64,000 nt of DNA from Bufo bufo. Lineage: Eukaryota; Chordata; Amphibia; Anura; Bufonidae. Within the stretch, counting starts at the first letter, position 1; each line of letters starts with the position of its first letter. Positions 20,303 to 32,179 of this stretch are shown one piece after another. Location of the stretch: positions 190,033,577-190,097,576 of the forward strand of contig NC_053395.1 of the NCBI RefSeq assembly GCF_905171765.1. The letters are read 5' to 3'. The notes under the pieces are model-generated. The model ran no database searches and was not told the DNA's origin. It saw nothing but the letters and a program-made list of their open reading frames with translations. The translations under genes were made by a program, and so were the position numbers.

Positions 20303-21865
20303 CAGGGAGTGCAGAATTATTAGGCAAGTTGTATTTTTGAGGATTAATTTTATTATTGAACAACAACCATGTTCTCAATGAACCCAAAAAACTCATTAAT
20401 ATCAAAGCTGAATATTTTTGGAAGTAGTTTTTAGTTTGTTTTTAGTTTTAGCTATTTTAGGGGGATATCTGTGTGTGCAGGTGACTATTACTGTGCATAA
20501 TTATTAGGCAACTTAACAAAAAACAAATATATACCCATTTCAATTATTTATTTTTACCAGTGAAACCAATATAACATCTCAACATTCACAAATATACATT
20601 TCTGACATTCAAAAACAAAACAAAAACAAATCAGTGACCAATATAGCCACCTTTCTTTGCAAGGACACTCAAAAGCCTGCCATCCATGGATTCTGTCAGT
20701 GTTTTGATCTGTTCACCATCAACATTGCGTGCAGCAGCAACCACAGCCTCCCAGACACTGTTCAGAGAGGTGTACTGTTTTCCCTCCTTGTAAATCTCAC
20801 ATTTGATGATGGACCACAGGTTCTCAATGGGGTTCAGATCAGGTGAACAAGGAGTCCATGTCATTAGATTTTCTTCTTTTATACCCTTTCTTGCCAGCCA
20901 CGCTGTGGAGTACTTGGACGCGTGTGATGGAGCATTGTCCTGCATGAAAATCATGTTTTTCTTGAAGGATGCAGACTTCTTCCTGTACCACTGCTTGAAG
21001 AAGGTGTCTTCCAGAAACTGGCAGTAGGACTGGGAGTTGAGCTTGACTCCATCCTCAACCCGAAAAGGCCCCACAAGCTCATCTTTGATGATACCAGCCC
21101 AAACCAGTACTCCACCTCCACCTTGCTGGCGTCTGAGTCGGACTGGAGCTCTCTGCCCTTTACCAAACCAGCCACGGGCCCACCTATCTGGCCCATCAAG
21201 ACTCACTCTCATTTCATCAGTCCATAAAACCTTAGAAAAATCAGTCTTGAGATATTTCTTGGCCCAGTCTTGACATTTCAGCTTGTGTGTCTTGTTCAGT
21301 GGTGGTCGTCTTTCAGCCTTTCTTACCTTGGCCATGTCTCTGAGTATTGCACACCTTGTGCTTTTGGGCACTCCAGTGATGTTGCAGCTCTGAAATATGG
21401 CCAAACTGGTGGCAAGTGGCATCTTGGCAGCTGCACGCTTGACTTTTCTCAGTTCATGGGCAGTTATTTTGCGCCTTGGTTTTTCAACACGCTTTTTGCG
21501 ACCCTGTTGACTATTTTGAATGAAACGCTTGATTGTTCAATGATCACGCTTCAGAAGCTTTGCAATTTTAAGAGTGCTGCATCCCCCTGCAAGATATCTC
21601 ACTATTTTTGACTTTTCTGAGCCTGTCAAGTCCTTCTTTTGACCCATTTTGCGAAAGGAAAGGAAGTTGCCTAATAATTATGCACACCTAATATAGGGTG
21701 TTGATGTCATTAGACCACACCCCTTCTCATTACAGAGATGCACATCACCTAATATGCTTAATTGGTAGTAGGCTTTCGAGCCTATACAGCTTGGAGTAAG
21801 ACAACATGCATAAAGAGGATGATGTGGTCAAAATACTCATTTGCCTAATAATTCTGCACGCAGTG
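20303..21865 (-). mobile_element. Complete Tc1/mariner element, DD37E type, nested in the hAT composite
   Basis: 1563 bases with ends CAGGGAGTGCAGAATTATTA and its inverted, slightly different partner (TAATAATTCTGCACGCAGTG), flanked by TA on both sides. Same length and family as 28645-30207, but inserted at an unrelated site, so the two insertions are independent. Confidence 0.9.
20631..21647 (-). pseudogene. Tc1 DD37E transposase with one premature stop (A)
   Basis: 338 codons from ATG 21647 (MGQKKDLTGSEKSKI). The N-terminal helix-turn-helix region carries TGA near 21541, where the other copy reads CGA. The DDE core is intact: VLWTDE, MQDNAPSH and SPDLNPIENLW, with 37 residues between the second Asp and the Glu. 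The frame from 21422 to the stop at 20631 is open, ending KKGGYIGH. A single nonsense change inactivates it. The function would be cut-and-paste transposition into TA. Confidence 0.9.
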
Positions 21866-22345
21866 TATATACAGCAGTGTACAGTTATATGAGGTACGCG
21901 GTATAATATATGCAGTGTAACAGGTATATAGTATATTCCCTGGTGTTCTGATATGTGAGGTACAGGGTATAATATATGCAGTGTGTACAGGTATATAGTA
22001 TATACAGCATTGTACTGATATGTGAGGTACGGGGTATAATATATGCAGTGTATACAGGTATACAGTATATACAGTAGTGTAATATGTGAGGTACGAGGTA
22101 TAATAGATGCAGTGTGTACAGGTATATAGTAAATACAGCAGTGTATTGACACCTCGTACCTCAGATATCAGTACACCGCTGTATATACTATATATCTGTA
22201 CACACTGCATCTATTATACCTCATACCTCACATATATAGTATATACAGAAGTGTACTGATATCTGTACACACAGCATCTATTATACCTTGTACCTCACAT
22301 ATCAGTGCAGTGCGGTATATACTATATATCTGTACATATTGCATG
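21866..22345. repeat. Short tandem plus inverted repeat array, about 65-base unit
   Basis: Several units containing tgtgaggtac, ggtataatatatgcagtgt and acaggtatatagtatataca run direct to about 22140. The same words then appear inverted (gtacctcagatatcagtaca, 22150-22330). The array could fold on itself. The apparent ORFs here are repeat artefacts. Confidence 0.75.
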
Positions 22346-22689
22346 TATAATACTGTGTAATATATGCAGTGTGTGTGCATGTATGTGTGTGTATCTATAT
22401 ATATATTACACACAGAGCAGTGTATTGATGTGAGACATACAAGGTATAATACTGTAGATGCAGTGTTTACAGAAATATGTGGTCAGTTATACATTATGGT
22501 CACTGTGTGTGAGGTACATGAGGTAGTGGTCACTGTAACTGTCTGAAGTATTATACATGAGTGAGCAATGAGTAAAAACAGGGCATGGAGGGGGGGTAAA
22601 TGATGAAAAGTGGAGGACCTCCTCTTACCACTCCATTCCAGTCTGTATGGATCAATGCAGAGCTGCTTCTAATACTTGCTGTTAGGGGT

Positions 22690-22920
22690 TGAAGGACCTG
22701 TGATGATGTCATCACAGGTCCTGGCAGATATACCTTTGAAACCTAGGAACTACACAATTTTTGGTGCAGTTCCTTTGCTAGATTCTGCAGGACCTGTGAT
22801 GTTGAAGATGATGTCATCACAGGTCCTGGCAGATGCACTGTTCTAACATGGGAACTACACTTTACACTGTGCAGTTCCCTTACAGGACCTGTGATGACAT
22901 CATCAAAGGTCCTTTAGCTT
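22690..22920. repeat. Three tandem repeats of a palindromic unit, about 95 bases
   Basis: Each unit contains a palindrome around aggacctgtgatgatgtcat (about 22697, 22790 and 22885) and gaactacac...tgcagttcc. Non-coding. Confidence 0.7.
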
Positions 22921-23224
22921 TAGAAAGATAAACAGGAGCAATTAGGGGGCGGGGCCTCTCCTCCACTTCGGGGCCCCATAGCCACTGCCTGCAGCCTATC
23001 AGAGGAAGGGGAAGGGACACGCCTCTCCCTCCCCTGCACCTCCGCTGGCACAGGCAGTTTACAATGGAGATGAGCGCAATGGAAGCGCTCATCTCCCTGT
23101 GCCTGGCAGCGGCGGCTCACTTGGGGGGCATTTTAGTTGGGGGGGCGCATGGGGGGGCACAGCATGATGTAGGGGGGGCCGTGGCCCCCTCTGGCCCCCC
23201 CCTGGCTACGCCACTGCGTGGCGT

Positions 23225-23453
23225 CCTAACGTTTATCTGGCAAAAGGCAGGCTTCCGTGGCTTAAATGTTCGAGCGTAAAAAGATGACCACGCCGGATAA
23301 CCCTCTTGCCCAATGGTTGACCAATGGTTGACCGCTGGCTTGTCGGAACTGCTAGCCCGCCAACTACTGCCATATAAATTGGTGGACTCTGAGGCCTTTA
23401 GAAAATTTGTGGCCATTGGAACACCGCAATGGAAGGTCCCAGGAAGGAAATAT
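23225..23453 (+). pseudogene. hAT transposase, continuation after the composite (A)
   Basis: Downstream of the right target duplication the hAT reading frame resumes in decayed form: TAGLSELLARQL, VDSEAFRKFVAIG, WKVPGRKYY. It stops matching block B at the duplication breakpoint after ggaaggaaatatt. Confidence 0.7.
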
Positions 23454-24030
23454 TACACTAAAACAGAGCAATATTACAAAAACCAAAATACACGTTATAA
23501 CTCTATAAATTATTTAAATAACATATTAGAAAAAAAATAAAAAATTTAGGGCAACTTTTCCAATAGCAGAAGCATCTCCTGCACCCCCTTCATTGTACTT
23601 CATGACAATGGTAAAATTGAGTCAAAATATTTCATTTCTATTTATAAACAAATACCAAATTTACCAAAAATTTGGAAAAAATTTTAAATTTTAAAATTTT
23701 AATGTCTCTACTTTTATAATAGATATTAATACCTCCTACATGTACAGCGCTGGGCGTTAAGTCAAGTCTAGTTGCACTAGGAATGTACGGCGCTGGGCGT
23801 TAAGGGGTTGATAAGAACTGCTTGATAAGGACTTCCTTAAGTCGAAATGTCGCTAACGTTAGATGATGGGCTATTTTTATAGAGCAGGTTGTTAAGGAGG
23901 TGACAATAAAAAATATGTCTACTTTTTAGGTTGTTTGGTTCAGTTTTACATAAACAAGCATTTTAAAACAAAAAGTTTTTTTTGTGTCTCCATACTCTGA
24001 AAGCCATTATTTAATTTTTTTTTGCCCACT
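23454..24030. other. Spacer between duplicated blocks; no gene seen
   Basis: AT-rich, with a short repeated word gcgctgggcgttaag (about 23747 and 23791). From about 23880 it is the natural upstream part of the repeat that opens block B (words caataaaaaatatgtctact). So block B is more complete on its left than A. Confidence 0.5.
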
Positions 24031-25890
24031 GTCTTATGTAGGGGCTCATTTTCGGTCTGGATGAGATGACATTTTGATTTGTGGTATTTTGTGGTGCATA
24101 TGACTTTTTGATCGCTTGCTATTGCACCTTTTTGTGATAAAAGTTCTCAAAAAAAATGCCTTTTTTGAGAGTTTTTATTTTTTGTTTTGAAAGGTGTCCA
24201 CCTGAGGGGTTACTTCGTGTGATATTTTTATACAGCTGGTTGTTACAGATGCGGCAAGAGCAAATATATTTCCTTATTTTTTTGTTATTTCCATTTTACA
24301 CAATAAAAGCATTGTTGAAACAAAAACAATTCATGTTTTAGTGTCTCCATAGTTTGAGAGCCATATTATTTTTTTTATTCGGCGATTGTCTAATGGTAGG
24401 GGCTCATTTTTGGCTGAATGCCTTTTTTGATAGCTTGGTGTTGCACTTTTAGTGATGTAAGGTGACAAAATTATTATTATTTTTTAATGTTTTTATTTTT
24501 TTATTTTTACAGTGTTCACCTGAGGGGTTAGGTCATATGATATTTTTATAGAGACGGTCGTTATGGACACGGCGGTACCAAATATGTCTGTTTTTCTATT
24601 TTTTACCTTGTTTTTATTTCTTTTAAGTGTTTATACACATTGACGATTTAAATCTCAATATGTTAGTTAATGATATTTATGATGATTATATAGTTTATTA
24701 GTTTGTGATATTTTACTAGAGTATAATTTTATTTTGTTTGTTAGTTAGTCATAGTTCAATAGAGTTTAATATTGTTTATTTGTTAAGTTAATGATTTTTA
24801 TGTAGATTAAAGAGTTATTGTCCAGTGTTCTTGTTTTGTATTACTATAGTGTATGTTGTCCCCTCATTGTTTGCCCTTTTAACCTGTTCCGGACACATGA
24901 CGTACCGGTACGGCATGATGTCCCGGTACTTAAGGACACATGACGTACCGGTACGTCATGTGTAGTTCCGATCGCCACCGTTCGGTGGGTGGTGATTGGA
25001 ACTGGGTGCCTGCTCAAATCATTGAGCAGGCACCCTGGGACAATGCGCCGGGGGGTCCTGTGACCCCCCCCCCCCCCCGTGTCGGCGATCGCAGCAAACC
25101 GCAGGTCAATTAAGACCTGCGGTTTGCTGCGTTTCCGGGTTATTCGGGTCTCTGGGGACCCGATAACCCGGAACAGAATGGTGATCGGTGGTGTGATAAT
25201 ACACCACCAATCACCATCCTGCAATCCTGAGAGGTGATGGTGACATCACCTCTCAGGATCGGCTCTGATTGGTCGGCTGGGGCGGGCGGGAGGTTCAAAT
25301 CACTGCAGCGCTCCTCTCCTCCTCCTTTTGTGTCCGGGAGCCGAGGAGAGAGCTGCAGGGATCATCATCCAGCACCCCCATCTGTGCCCCAGCACCCCCA
25401 TCTGTGCCCCAGCACCACCTTCACTAAGGTATTTAGGGAAAGGTTAGGGACAGGCTAGGTTAGGCAGGGATATTCAGGAAAAGTTAGTGGTAAAAAAAAA
25501 ACAACAGTTTTTTATTGCATCACCCGAAATCGGGTGTCTTGGGTCCACAACACAGCTGTGTGACCCTAGACCCCCCAGGGGTGCTGCAGCTTGCCCCCCT
25601 GCCCCCCCACAACTTTTTTTGGGGCACAAGCAGTTATTATTTATTTTTTCTGCGTACGCTGACTGTGGCCGGCACTCTTAGCGTCCGGCCACTGTTAGCG
25701 CATCGCACACCCCACCGCTGATCAACTTCGGACGGTTGATCAGCGAGTTTGAATTATTATTTTTTTTAACATTTTTTGTATTTTAGTTTTTTTTTGTCTG
25801 TTAGGTTTAGGGTTAGTTCGTGAACACCCATGCCCCCACACACACGCACACCAAATAAAGTTTAACACGCACGCGCACACACACTCCCCT

Positions 25891-28239
25891 ATGGCCCGCC
25901 GGATGTTCTCGGCCGAGGAGGCATACGCCCAGCTTGCCTCCGAGTCCGAGAGCCCCAGTGAGGACCAGGATGACCCCACTTTCGTTTTGTCATCCGCGTC
26001 CTCCTCATCATCTAGCGATGATGATGAGCCCCCAAGGCGGCGGAGACGCCGCCAGGCGGAGCAAGGGGACCGCCATGCTAGGGACCCTGTGGCCCACACT
26101 AGTACGAGCAGCTCTAGTTTTCTGGCCCACCAGATCAGTCCACCTCAGCCCCCTGCCGGTGAACTTGTCTGGTGTACCCCAGAGCATTTTGAGCCCGCGA
26201 TTCCTGATTTTGTAGGCCAACCAGGAATCCAGATTTCCACAGTGGGCTTCAATGAATACGACTACTTTAGTCTTTTTTTAAGTGACCACTTTGTAAATCT
26301 GATGGTGGAGCAAACGAACCTGTACGCCCAACAGTTCGTTGCTCAACACCAGGCTCCTTCTTGGCTAGGGCCGGTGGGTGGACTCCGGTCAGTGCAGCCG
26401 AGATGAGGACGTTTTAGGGCCTCGTGCTGCACATGGGCCTACTCAAAAAACCTAGTGTCAGGCATTACTGGAGTGGGGACGTCCTCTACCAGACCCCACT
26501 TTACAGTACAGCCATGACACGCTCCTGGTTTGAGGCCATCCAGAAATGCCTGCATTATGCAGATAATGCAGCATGTCCCCCCCCAAGGTGATCCTACCTT
26601 TGACCGCCTGTACAAAATCAGGCCGGTCATCGATCACTTTGGGGCCAAATTTGTGCAGGCCTATGTACCTGGAAGGGAGGTCACGGTTGATGAGTCTCTC
26701 ATAGCTTTCAAGGGGAGACTCCTTTTCCGCCAGTATGTTCCCTCTAAGCGGGTGAGGTATAAGCGGGTGAGGTATGACGTGAAGCTGTACAAACTTTTTG
26801 AGAGTACATCAGTGTACACTTACAAGTTTCGTGTGTACGAGGGGCGAGATTCCCATATTCAACCCCCAAAATGTCCCCCCACTCTGGGTGTTAGCGGGAA
26901 ACTTGTGTGGGACCTTATGCACCCACTGCTAGATAAGGGTTACCACCTGCACGTGGATAACTTTTATACTAGTATCCCCTTGTTACAGTCCCTCGCCAGA
27001 TCCACGTCCGCTTGTGGGACCGTGCAGAAAAATCAACGCGGCCTCCCTACCCACCCCCTCCAGCTACCTATTCCCAGGGGTGAGACCCGTGCCCTTACCA
27101 GTGGAAACCTGTTGCTGGTCAGATATAAGGACAAGAGGGATGTGTCACGGTGGGTGGGATACAAGATACAATAAACGCACAGAAAACCTCAAAACAAGTG
27201 TTTAGGCCAGAAGCTGGGGATAAAGGTCACCTCCTGACAATTCCCTACCAGCTCTCCCTGGACTTCTGTGCCCACGTTCAGACCCAAAAGGTGGGAATCA
27301 ACGTGCCCCCGTGCCTAAAGGCTGAAGATTCCCTAAAGTCCCTGAGATGGTGCAAAGGGGGAAAGAGGCAGCCTGCTTCCTCACATCCTGGAGGAGGCAG
27401 ATGTCTCTCTAACAGCCTAGACAGAACACAAAAAGGAAACCAAAACCAGCTTATCTTGTAGCGGAGCAGAAACAGCAAATCCACCTTTTCTCAGAGCAAG
27501 ATAGAAGCTATAACCCGTACAAGACACTGCGAAGGGGCGTAATTTAAACTCACACAAACGACCCCACCCAGTGCACATAAAGGAAGGCGGATACAGCTCA
27601 ACTCCAAACCCAAAACAAACAAAAAACTACACACGTGCTGCTAAAGTGGCAGACCTCCGCACATAACCTGAGCAGGGCATGACAGGATGTCCTTGCACTG
27701 TCCACAATTCACGGTAACGGCATCACCCCTGTCCCTGTGCGAGGTACCGCGGCAACAGTCCTCAAGCCCGATTGTATCGTCGACTACAATCGGTATATGG
27801 TAGGAGTTGATCTCTCTGATCAAGTCCTCAAGCCATATAATGCCATGCGCAAAAACCGGGCATGGTACAAAAAAGTTGCGGTCTACTTGGTGCAAGTTGC
27901 CTTGTACAACTCTTTTGCGCTGTCCCGGAGCGCTGGCAACACAGGGAAATTCCTTCAGTTCTATGAGGCAGTCCTCAAGGACCTGATCTTTTCTGACCGG
28001 GAAAGAGTAGGCCGGAGTACCTCGGGAACTGGAGGCGCCTGGATCGTCCCTGGCCAACACTTTCCAGGTGTGTTGTCCCCCATACTGGAACGTAGGGACG
28101 GATCCAAAAAAGGTACAGAGTGTGTCACAGGAGGGGGATACAGAAGGACACCACTACTCAGTGTGACACGTGCCCCGATCATCCGGGCCTCTGCATTATT
28201 GGTTGCTTCAGGGAGTACTACTCTTCCATGGAGTACTAA
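25891..28239 (+). pseudogene. piggyBac transposase, inactivated (copy B)
   Basis: Same order as copy A: acidic Ser-rich N-terminus from ATG 25891, ancestral frameshift near 26350, DDE core, LTR at 27143-27684, then DYNRYMVGVDLSDQ and the Cys-rich end (stop at 28239). Here the first catalytic Asp is kept (GAT at 26689-26691, VDES). A TAG at 26415-26417 replaces Trp, and an extra C in the C-run at about 26577-26584 shifts the frame. The shared frameshift and LTR show that the element was dead before the duplication; each copy then decayed separately. Confidence 0.85.
27143..27684. mobile_element. Solo LTR in piggyBac transposase (copy B)
   Basis: 542 bases, TGTCACGG...CATGACA, flanked by GGATG (27138-27142 and 27685-27689). 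Orthologous to 4431-4971. Confidence 0.8.
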
Positions 28240-28644
28240 ATTTATATTCCCCTTCCCCAATTTAGCCACTGACCATCGGATAAAAATATTATTTAGTAAA
28301 ACTAAAATAAATAAAAAAGTAGACATATTAGGTATCGCCACATCTGTAAGAATCTGCTTTATAAAAATACCCCATGACCTAACCCCCTCAGATGAACACG
28401 GTCAAAAAAAAAAAAAAAAACGGTGCAAAAAAAGGTATTTTTTTGTCACCTTACATCACATAAATTGCAATAGCAAGCAATCAAAAAGTCATATGCCCCC
28501 CAAAATAGTGCCAATAAAACCGTCCTCTCATCCCGCAAAAAAATGAGCCCCTACCTAAGATAATCGGCTAAAAACTAAAAAAAAAATGACTCAGACTATG
28601 GAGATACTAAAATGTTTTTTTTGTGTTTATAAAAAGATAATATA
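28240..28644. repeat. Non-coding repeat, right flank of piggyBac (B), left of the Tc1 insertion
   Basis: Same units as 5527-5944 in A. No gene seen. Confidence 0.6.
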
Positions 28645-30207
28645 CACTGCGTGCAGAATTATTAGGCAAATGAGTATTTTGACCACATCATCCTCTTTAT
28701 GCATGTTGTCTTACTCCAAGCTGTATAGGCTCGAAAGCCTACTACCAATTAAGCATATTAGGTGATGTGCATCTCTGTAATGAGAAGGGGTGTGGTCTAA
28801 TGACATCAACACCCTATATTAGGTGTGCATAATTATTAGGCAACTTCCTTTCCTTTGGCAAAATGGGTCAAAAGAAGGACTTGACAGGCTCAGAAAAGTC
28901 AAAAATAGTGAGATATCTTGCAGAGGGATGCAGCACTCTTAAAATTGCAAAGCTTCTGAAGCGTGATCATCGAACAATAAAGCGTTTCATTCAAAATAGT
29001 CAACAGGGTCGCAAGAAGCGTGTGGAAAAACCAAGGCGCAAAATAACTGCCCATGAACTGAGAAAAGTCAAGCGTGCAGCTGCCAAGATGCCACTTGCCA
29101 CCAGTTTGGCCATATTTCAGAGCTGTAACATCACTGGAGTGCCCAAAAGCACAAAGTGTGCAATACTCAGAGACATGGCCAAGGTAAGAAAGGCTGAAAG
29201 ACGACCACCACTGAACAAGACACACAAGCTGAAACGTCAAGACTGGGCCAAGAAATATCTCAAGACTGATTTTTCTAAGGTTTTATGGACTGATGAAATG
29301 AGAGTGAGTCTTGATGGGCCAGATGGATGGGCCCGTGGCTGGATTGGTAAAGGGCAGAGAGCTCCAGTCCGACTCAGACGCCAGCAAGGTGGAGGTGGAG
29401 TACTGGTTTGGGCTGGTATCATCAAATATGAGCTTGTGGGGCCTTTTCGGGTTGAGGATGGAGTCAAGCTCAACTCCCAGTCCTACTGCCAGTTTCTGGA
29501 AGACACCTTCTTCAAGCAGTGGTACAGGAAGAAGTCTGCATCCTTCAAGAAAAACATGATTTTCATGCAGGACAATGCTCCATCACACGCGTCCAAGTAC
29601 TCCACAGCGTGGCTGGCAAGAAAGGGTATAAAAAAAGAAAATATAATGACATGGCCTCCTTGTTCACCTGATCTGAACCCCATTGAGAACCTGTGGTCCA
29701 TCATCAAATGTGAGATTTACAAGGAGGGAAAACAGTACACCTCTCTGAACAGTGTCTGGGAGGCTGTGGTTGCTGCTGCACGCAATGTTGATGGTGAACA
29801 GATCAAAACACTGACATAATCCATGGATGGCAGGCTTTTGAGTGTCCTTGCAAAGAAAGGTGGCTATATTGGTCACTGATTTGTTTTTGTTTTGTTTTTG
29901 AATGTCAGAAATGTATATTTGTGAATGTTGAGATGTTATATTGGTTTCACTGGTAAAAATAAATAATTGAAATGGGTATATATTTGTTTTTTGTTAAGTT
30001 GCCTAATAATTATGCACAGTAATAGTCACCTGCACACACAGATATCCCCCTAAAATAGCTAAAACTAAAAACAAACTAAAAACTACTTCCAAAAATATTC
30101 AGCTTTGATATCAATGAGTTTTTTGGGTTCATTGAGAACATGGTTGTTGTTCAATAATAAAATTAATCCTCAAAAATACAACTTGCCTAATAATTCTGCA
30201 CTCCCTG
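28645..30207 (+). mobile_element. Complete Tc1/mariner element, DD37E type (only in block B)
   Basis: 1563 bases, ends CACTGCGTGCAGAATTATTA and TAATTCTGCACTCCCTG, flanked by TA (28643-28644 and 30208-30209). Block A has the empty site aatatagtg at about 5931-5938, which proves the exact boundaries and the TA duplication. Confidence 0.95.
28863..29879 (+). pseudogene. Tc1 DD37E transposase with a late premature stop (B)
   Basis: ATG 28863, MGQKKDLTGSEKSKI. The N-terminal region has two helix-turn-helix-like segments (EGCSTLKIAKLLKRDHRTIK, then a basic linker). The core has VLWTDE, MQDNAPSH and SPDLNPIENLW with 37 residues between the second Asp and the Glu. A TAA at 29817-29819 (GAA in the other copy) removes the last 20 residues, after the whole catalytic core. 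It is the less damaged of the two copies; activity of the truncated protein cannot be judged from sequence. Confidence 0.9.
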
Positions 30208-30830
30208 TAGTGTAAAACATAAATAAATAAATAAATAAATAAAAAGTAGACATATTAGGTATCGCCGCATCCGTAAGAATCTGCTCTATAAAAATACCCC
30301 ATGACCTAACCCCTAAGATGAACACGGTCAAAAAAATTAAATAAAAACTGTGCCAAAACAGCAATTTTTGGGCAAATTTTCCATTTTAATCCGTTTTTTT
30401 CCAGCAACAAAGCAAGGGTTAACAGCCAAACAAAACTTAATATTTATTATTCTTATTCTGAAGTTTACAGAAACACCCCATAGGTGGTCGTTAACTGCTG
30501 TATGACCAAACGGCAGGGCGCAAAAGGAAAGGAACGCCGTATGGTTTCTGGAAGGCAAATTTTGATGGCCTTTTTTTTTTTGGCACCATGTCCATTTGAA
30601 GCCCCCCCTGATGCACCCCTAGAGTAGAAACTCCACAAAAGCGACCCCATCTAAGAAACTACACCCCTCAAGGTATTCCAAACTGATTTTACAAACTTAA
30701 TTAACCCTTTAGGTGTTCCTCAACAGTTTATGGCAAATGGAGATGAAATTTCAGAATTTCTATTTTTGGTAACCTTGCCTCACAAAAATGTATTATAGAT
30801 AAATCAAAAATCATATGTCCCCATATCCAG
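30208..30830. repeat. Non-coding high-copy repeat, right flank of piggyBac (B)
   Basis: Same as 5939-6540 in A: agtagacatattaggtatcg unit, ggtggtcgttaactgctgta, TTAACCCTTTAGG. Starts with an (AAAT)n run one or two units longer than in A. Confidence 0.6.
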
Positions 30831-30910
30831 GCCAGGTGGATGCCCTCTCACCAGCCTCCCGTGGTTATGCAGGTGTTCACCCTCACGGGCTTGAACAAAG
30901 TGGGGGGGTA

Positions 30911-31436
30911 TGTGAGACTATTCCACCACAGTTGAGACAAGCTGGAAGTAATCAGGCTGGCATAAAGCACCTCCCAGGGTGTCAGCAAGGGGGGAGTGTG
31001 TTACCTGTGGACAGAGGCCTGGAGGTTCTGTCTGTGTGGTCTCGGCTGGGCAAGGCTGAGGGACCACAAGGCTGGGAGATAGCCTGGAGTTGGGTGACAA
31101 AGTGACGCCTGGGAGGGTCGCAGGGCCATAGTCAGGCGGACTATTGAGCCCCAATCCCCCACAAGAGACACTGGATTGGAGACAGTGGGCGTACTGTGCC
31201 CTGTACAGCCAGGAGGCTGTAGGACATTGGCTGAAAAAGCCGCATGTGATTACAGGGTGTGAACGGTGACTTAGGTGAGTCAGGAATTTTGTGTTTAGTT
31301 AGAGCCTGGACGGGCGAGTGTTTATTGTTTTGCTTTTGCTGGTGTGGCACAATAAATGCACTGTTTGGACCTGAAACCTGGTGTCCTGAAGCCGTATCTG
31401 TGAGAATGACCCCCGCAGAAGAGCTAACCCCCCACA
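30911..31436 (+). mobile_element. LTR-like sequence (complete form of the A fragment)
   Basis: Begins TGTGAGACTATTCC and ends CCCCCCACA, with AATAAA at 31351-31356 followed by tgcactgtttgg. TG...CA ends and an internal poly(A) signal suit an LTR, but I see no clear target duplication. Flanking words (atcatatgtcccc, then accacaaaaatagtacc) belong to the background repeat. Confidence 0.4.
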
Positions 31437-31509
31437 GTACATACAGTACCACAAAAATAGTACCAATAAAAAATGTATTGGGTTACACAAAAACAAACCC
31501 TCATACAGC

Positions 31510-32035
31510 TGTCACGGATCAGAGTGGGGGTAACTCAAATCCGTGGGATGTCAATATGATGTGTTTTCCTTTCCGTGTTTATTACAGCTTTGGATGTCCT
31601 GGTTACCTGTGTGTTTTGTGGTGTGCTGTCTCCTTGGTGTTTGTGTGGACAGCAATACTGGTGCATGGGTTCCAGTCAGCAAGGCTGTGGCAGGTAGGTT
31701 TGGAACTATTGTTGTTCACCTGCCATATCCATATGTCTGTATGTGTTTCCCCTTCCTTGCAGCTTGGCCAGTGAGACTCCTGTTCCTCCGTGTCCGGGAG
31801 AAACAGGTTGTCTTACCCTGCTCCTAGTTCAGGGCCACCCTGAGGGCTAGTAGGGACCCCAAGGTTTCCCGTGTATGAGCCCTCCCACCATCAGGGTTGG
31901 CTCATACGGCTAGGAGTCAGGGTCAGTATTAGGGATGCGATAGGAGGTGACCTGCTCCCTGATCCTGGCCGAGCAGCGACCAAACATCTTCTGGCATCGC
32001 ACGGCTGAGGGTTTTCCCCATCCTCAGCCGTGACA
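31510..32035 (+). mobile_element. Solo LTR with 5-base target duplication (B)
   Basis: 526 bases, ends TGTCACGGATC and AGCCGTGACA (8-base inverted ends TGTCACGG/CCGTGACA), flanked by ACAGC at 31505-31509 and 32036-32040. No internal coding region. The A copy lost its left end. Confidence 0.85.
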
Positions 32036-32179
32036 ACAGCTCTGTAGACCAAAATATAAAAAAGTTTTGGCTGTCAGAATATGGCAATGCAAAGAAACAT
32101 TAGATTTTTTTCAAAGATTTTTATTTTGTTTTAAAGTATTGAATTTTATTTTGACAAATATATATATTTTTTTTAATGG

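Larger units (their letters stand above)
17757..23216. mobile_element. hAT-like composite insertion, 5.46 kb (only in block A)
   Basis: Ends CAGTGGCGT and ACGCCACTG, flanked by the 8-base duplication CGTGGCGT (17749-17756 and 23217-23224), the hAT signature. Block B has the uninterrupted site (CGTGCCGT at about 38836). It contains no hAT transposase, so it is non-autonomous. Inside are a GC-rich start, a minisatellite, a complete DD37E Tc1 element and two families of short repeats. The only long ORF is that of the nested Tc1. Confidence 0.85.
1371..23453. repeat. Duplicated block A (direct repeat of 24031-39047)
   Basis: Collinear, same-orientation near-identity to block B begins at the words tgtcttatgtaggggctcat (1371 and 24031) and ends at ggaaggaaatatt (about 23453 and 39047). 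Flanks on both sides are unrelated. Scattered substitutions suggest roughly 1-2% divergence by eye. The length difference (22.1 versus 15.0 kb) is explained by insertions and deletions listed separately. It may be a true tandem segmental duplication or two haplotypes placed in tandem by an assembler. Confidence 0.9.
11305..23453 (+). mobile_element. BED-type hAT transposon, nested and 3'-truncated (copy A)
   Basis: The 5' end is taken at TAGAGATGGCC (11305), followed by a cluster of TTCGC/GCGAA words (11320-11405) that look like subterminal transposase-binding repeats. The body is interrupted by an LTR element (11421-16144) and by a 5.46 kb composite (17757-23216). The transposase gene starts at 16846, and homology ends at 23453 at the duplication breakpoint. 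The 3' terminal repeat is absent. The 5' boundary is inferred from element layout and from block B (35350). Confidence 0.7.
24879..28239 (+). mobile_element. piggyBac-family transposon (copy B)
   Basis: TTAA at 24879-24882 followed by CCTGTTCCGGACACATGACG. The body mirrors copy A, with the leader palindromes and the same LTR at the same codon. No matching 3' end was found. Confidence 0.75.

Noticed and set aside
23820..23870. Third hammerhead candidate (stem gacttccttaagtc before gaaat)
   Set aside because: The upstream core reads ttgataa instead of CTGATGA and no stem I pairing was found.
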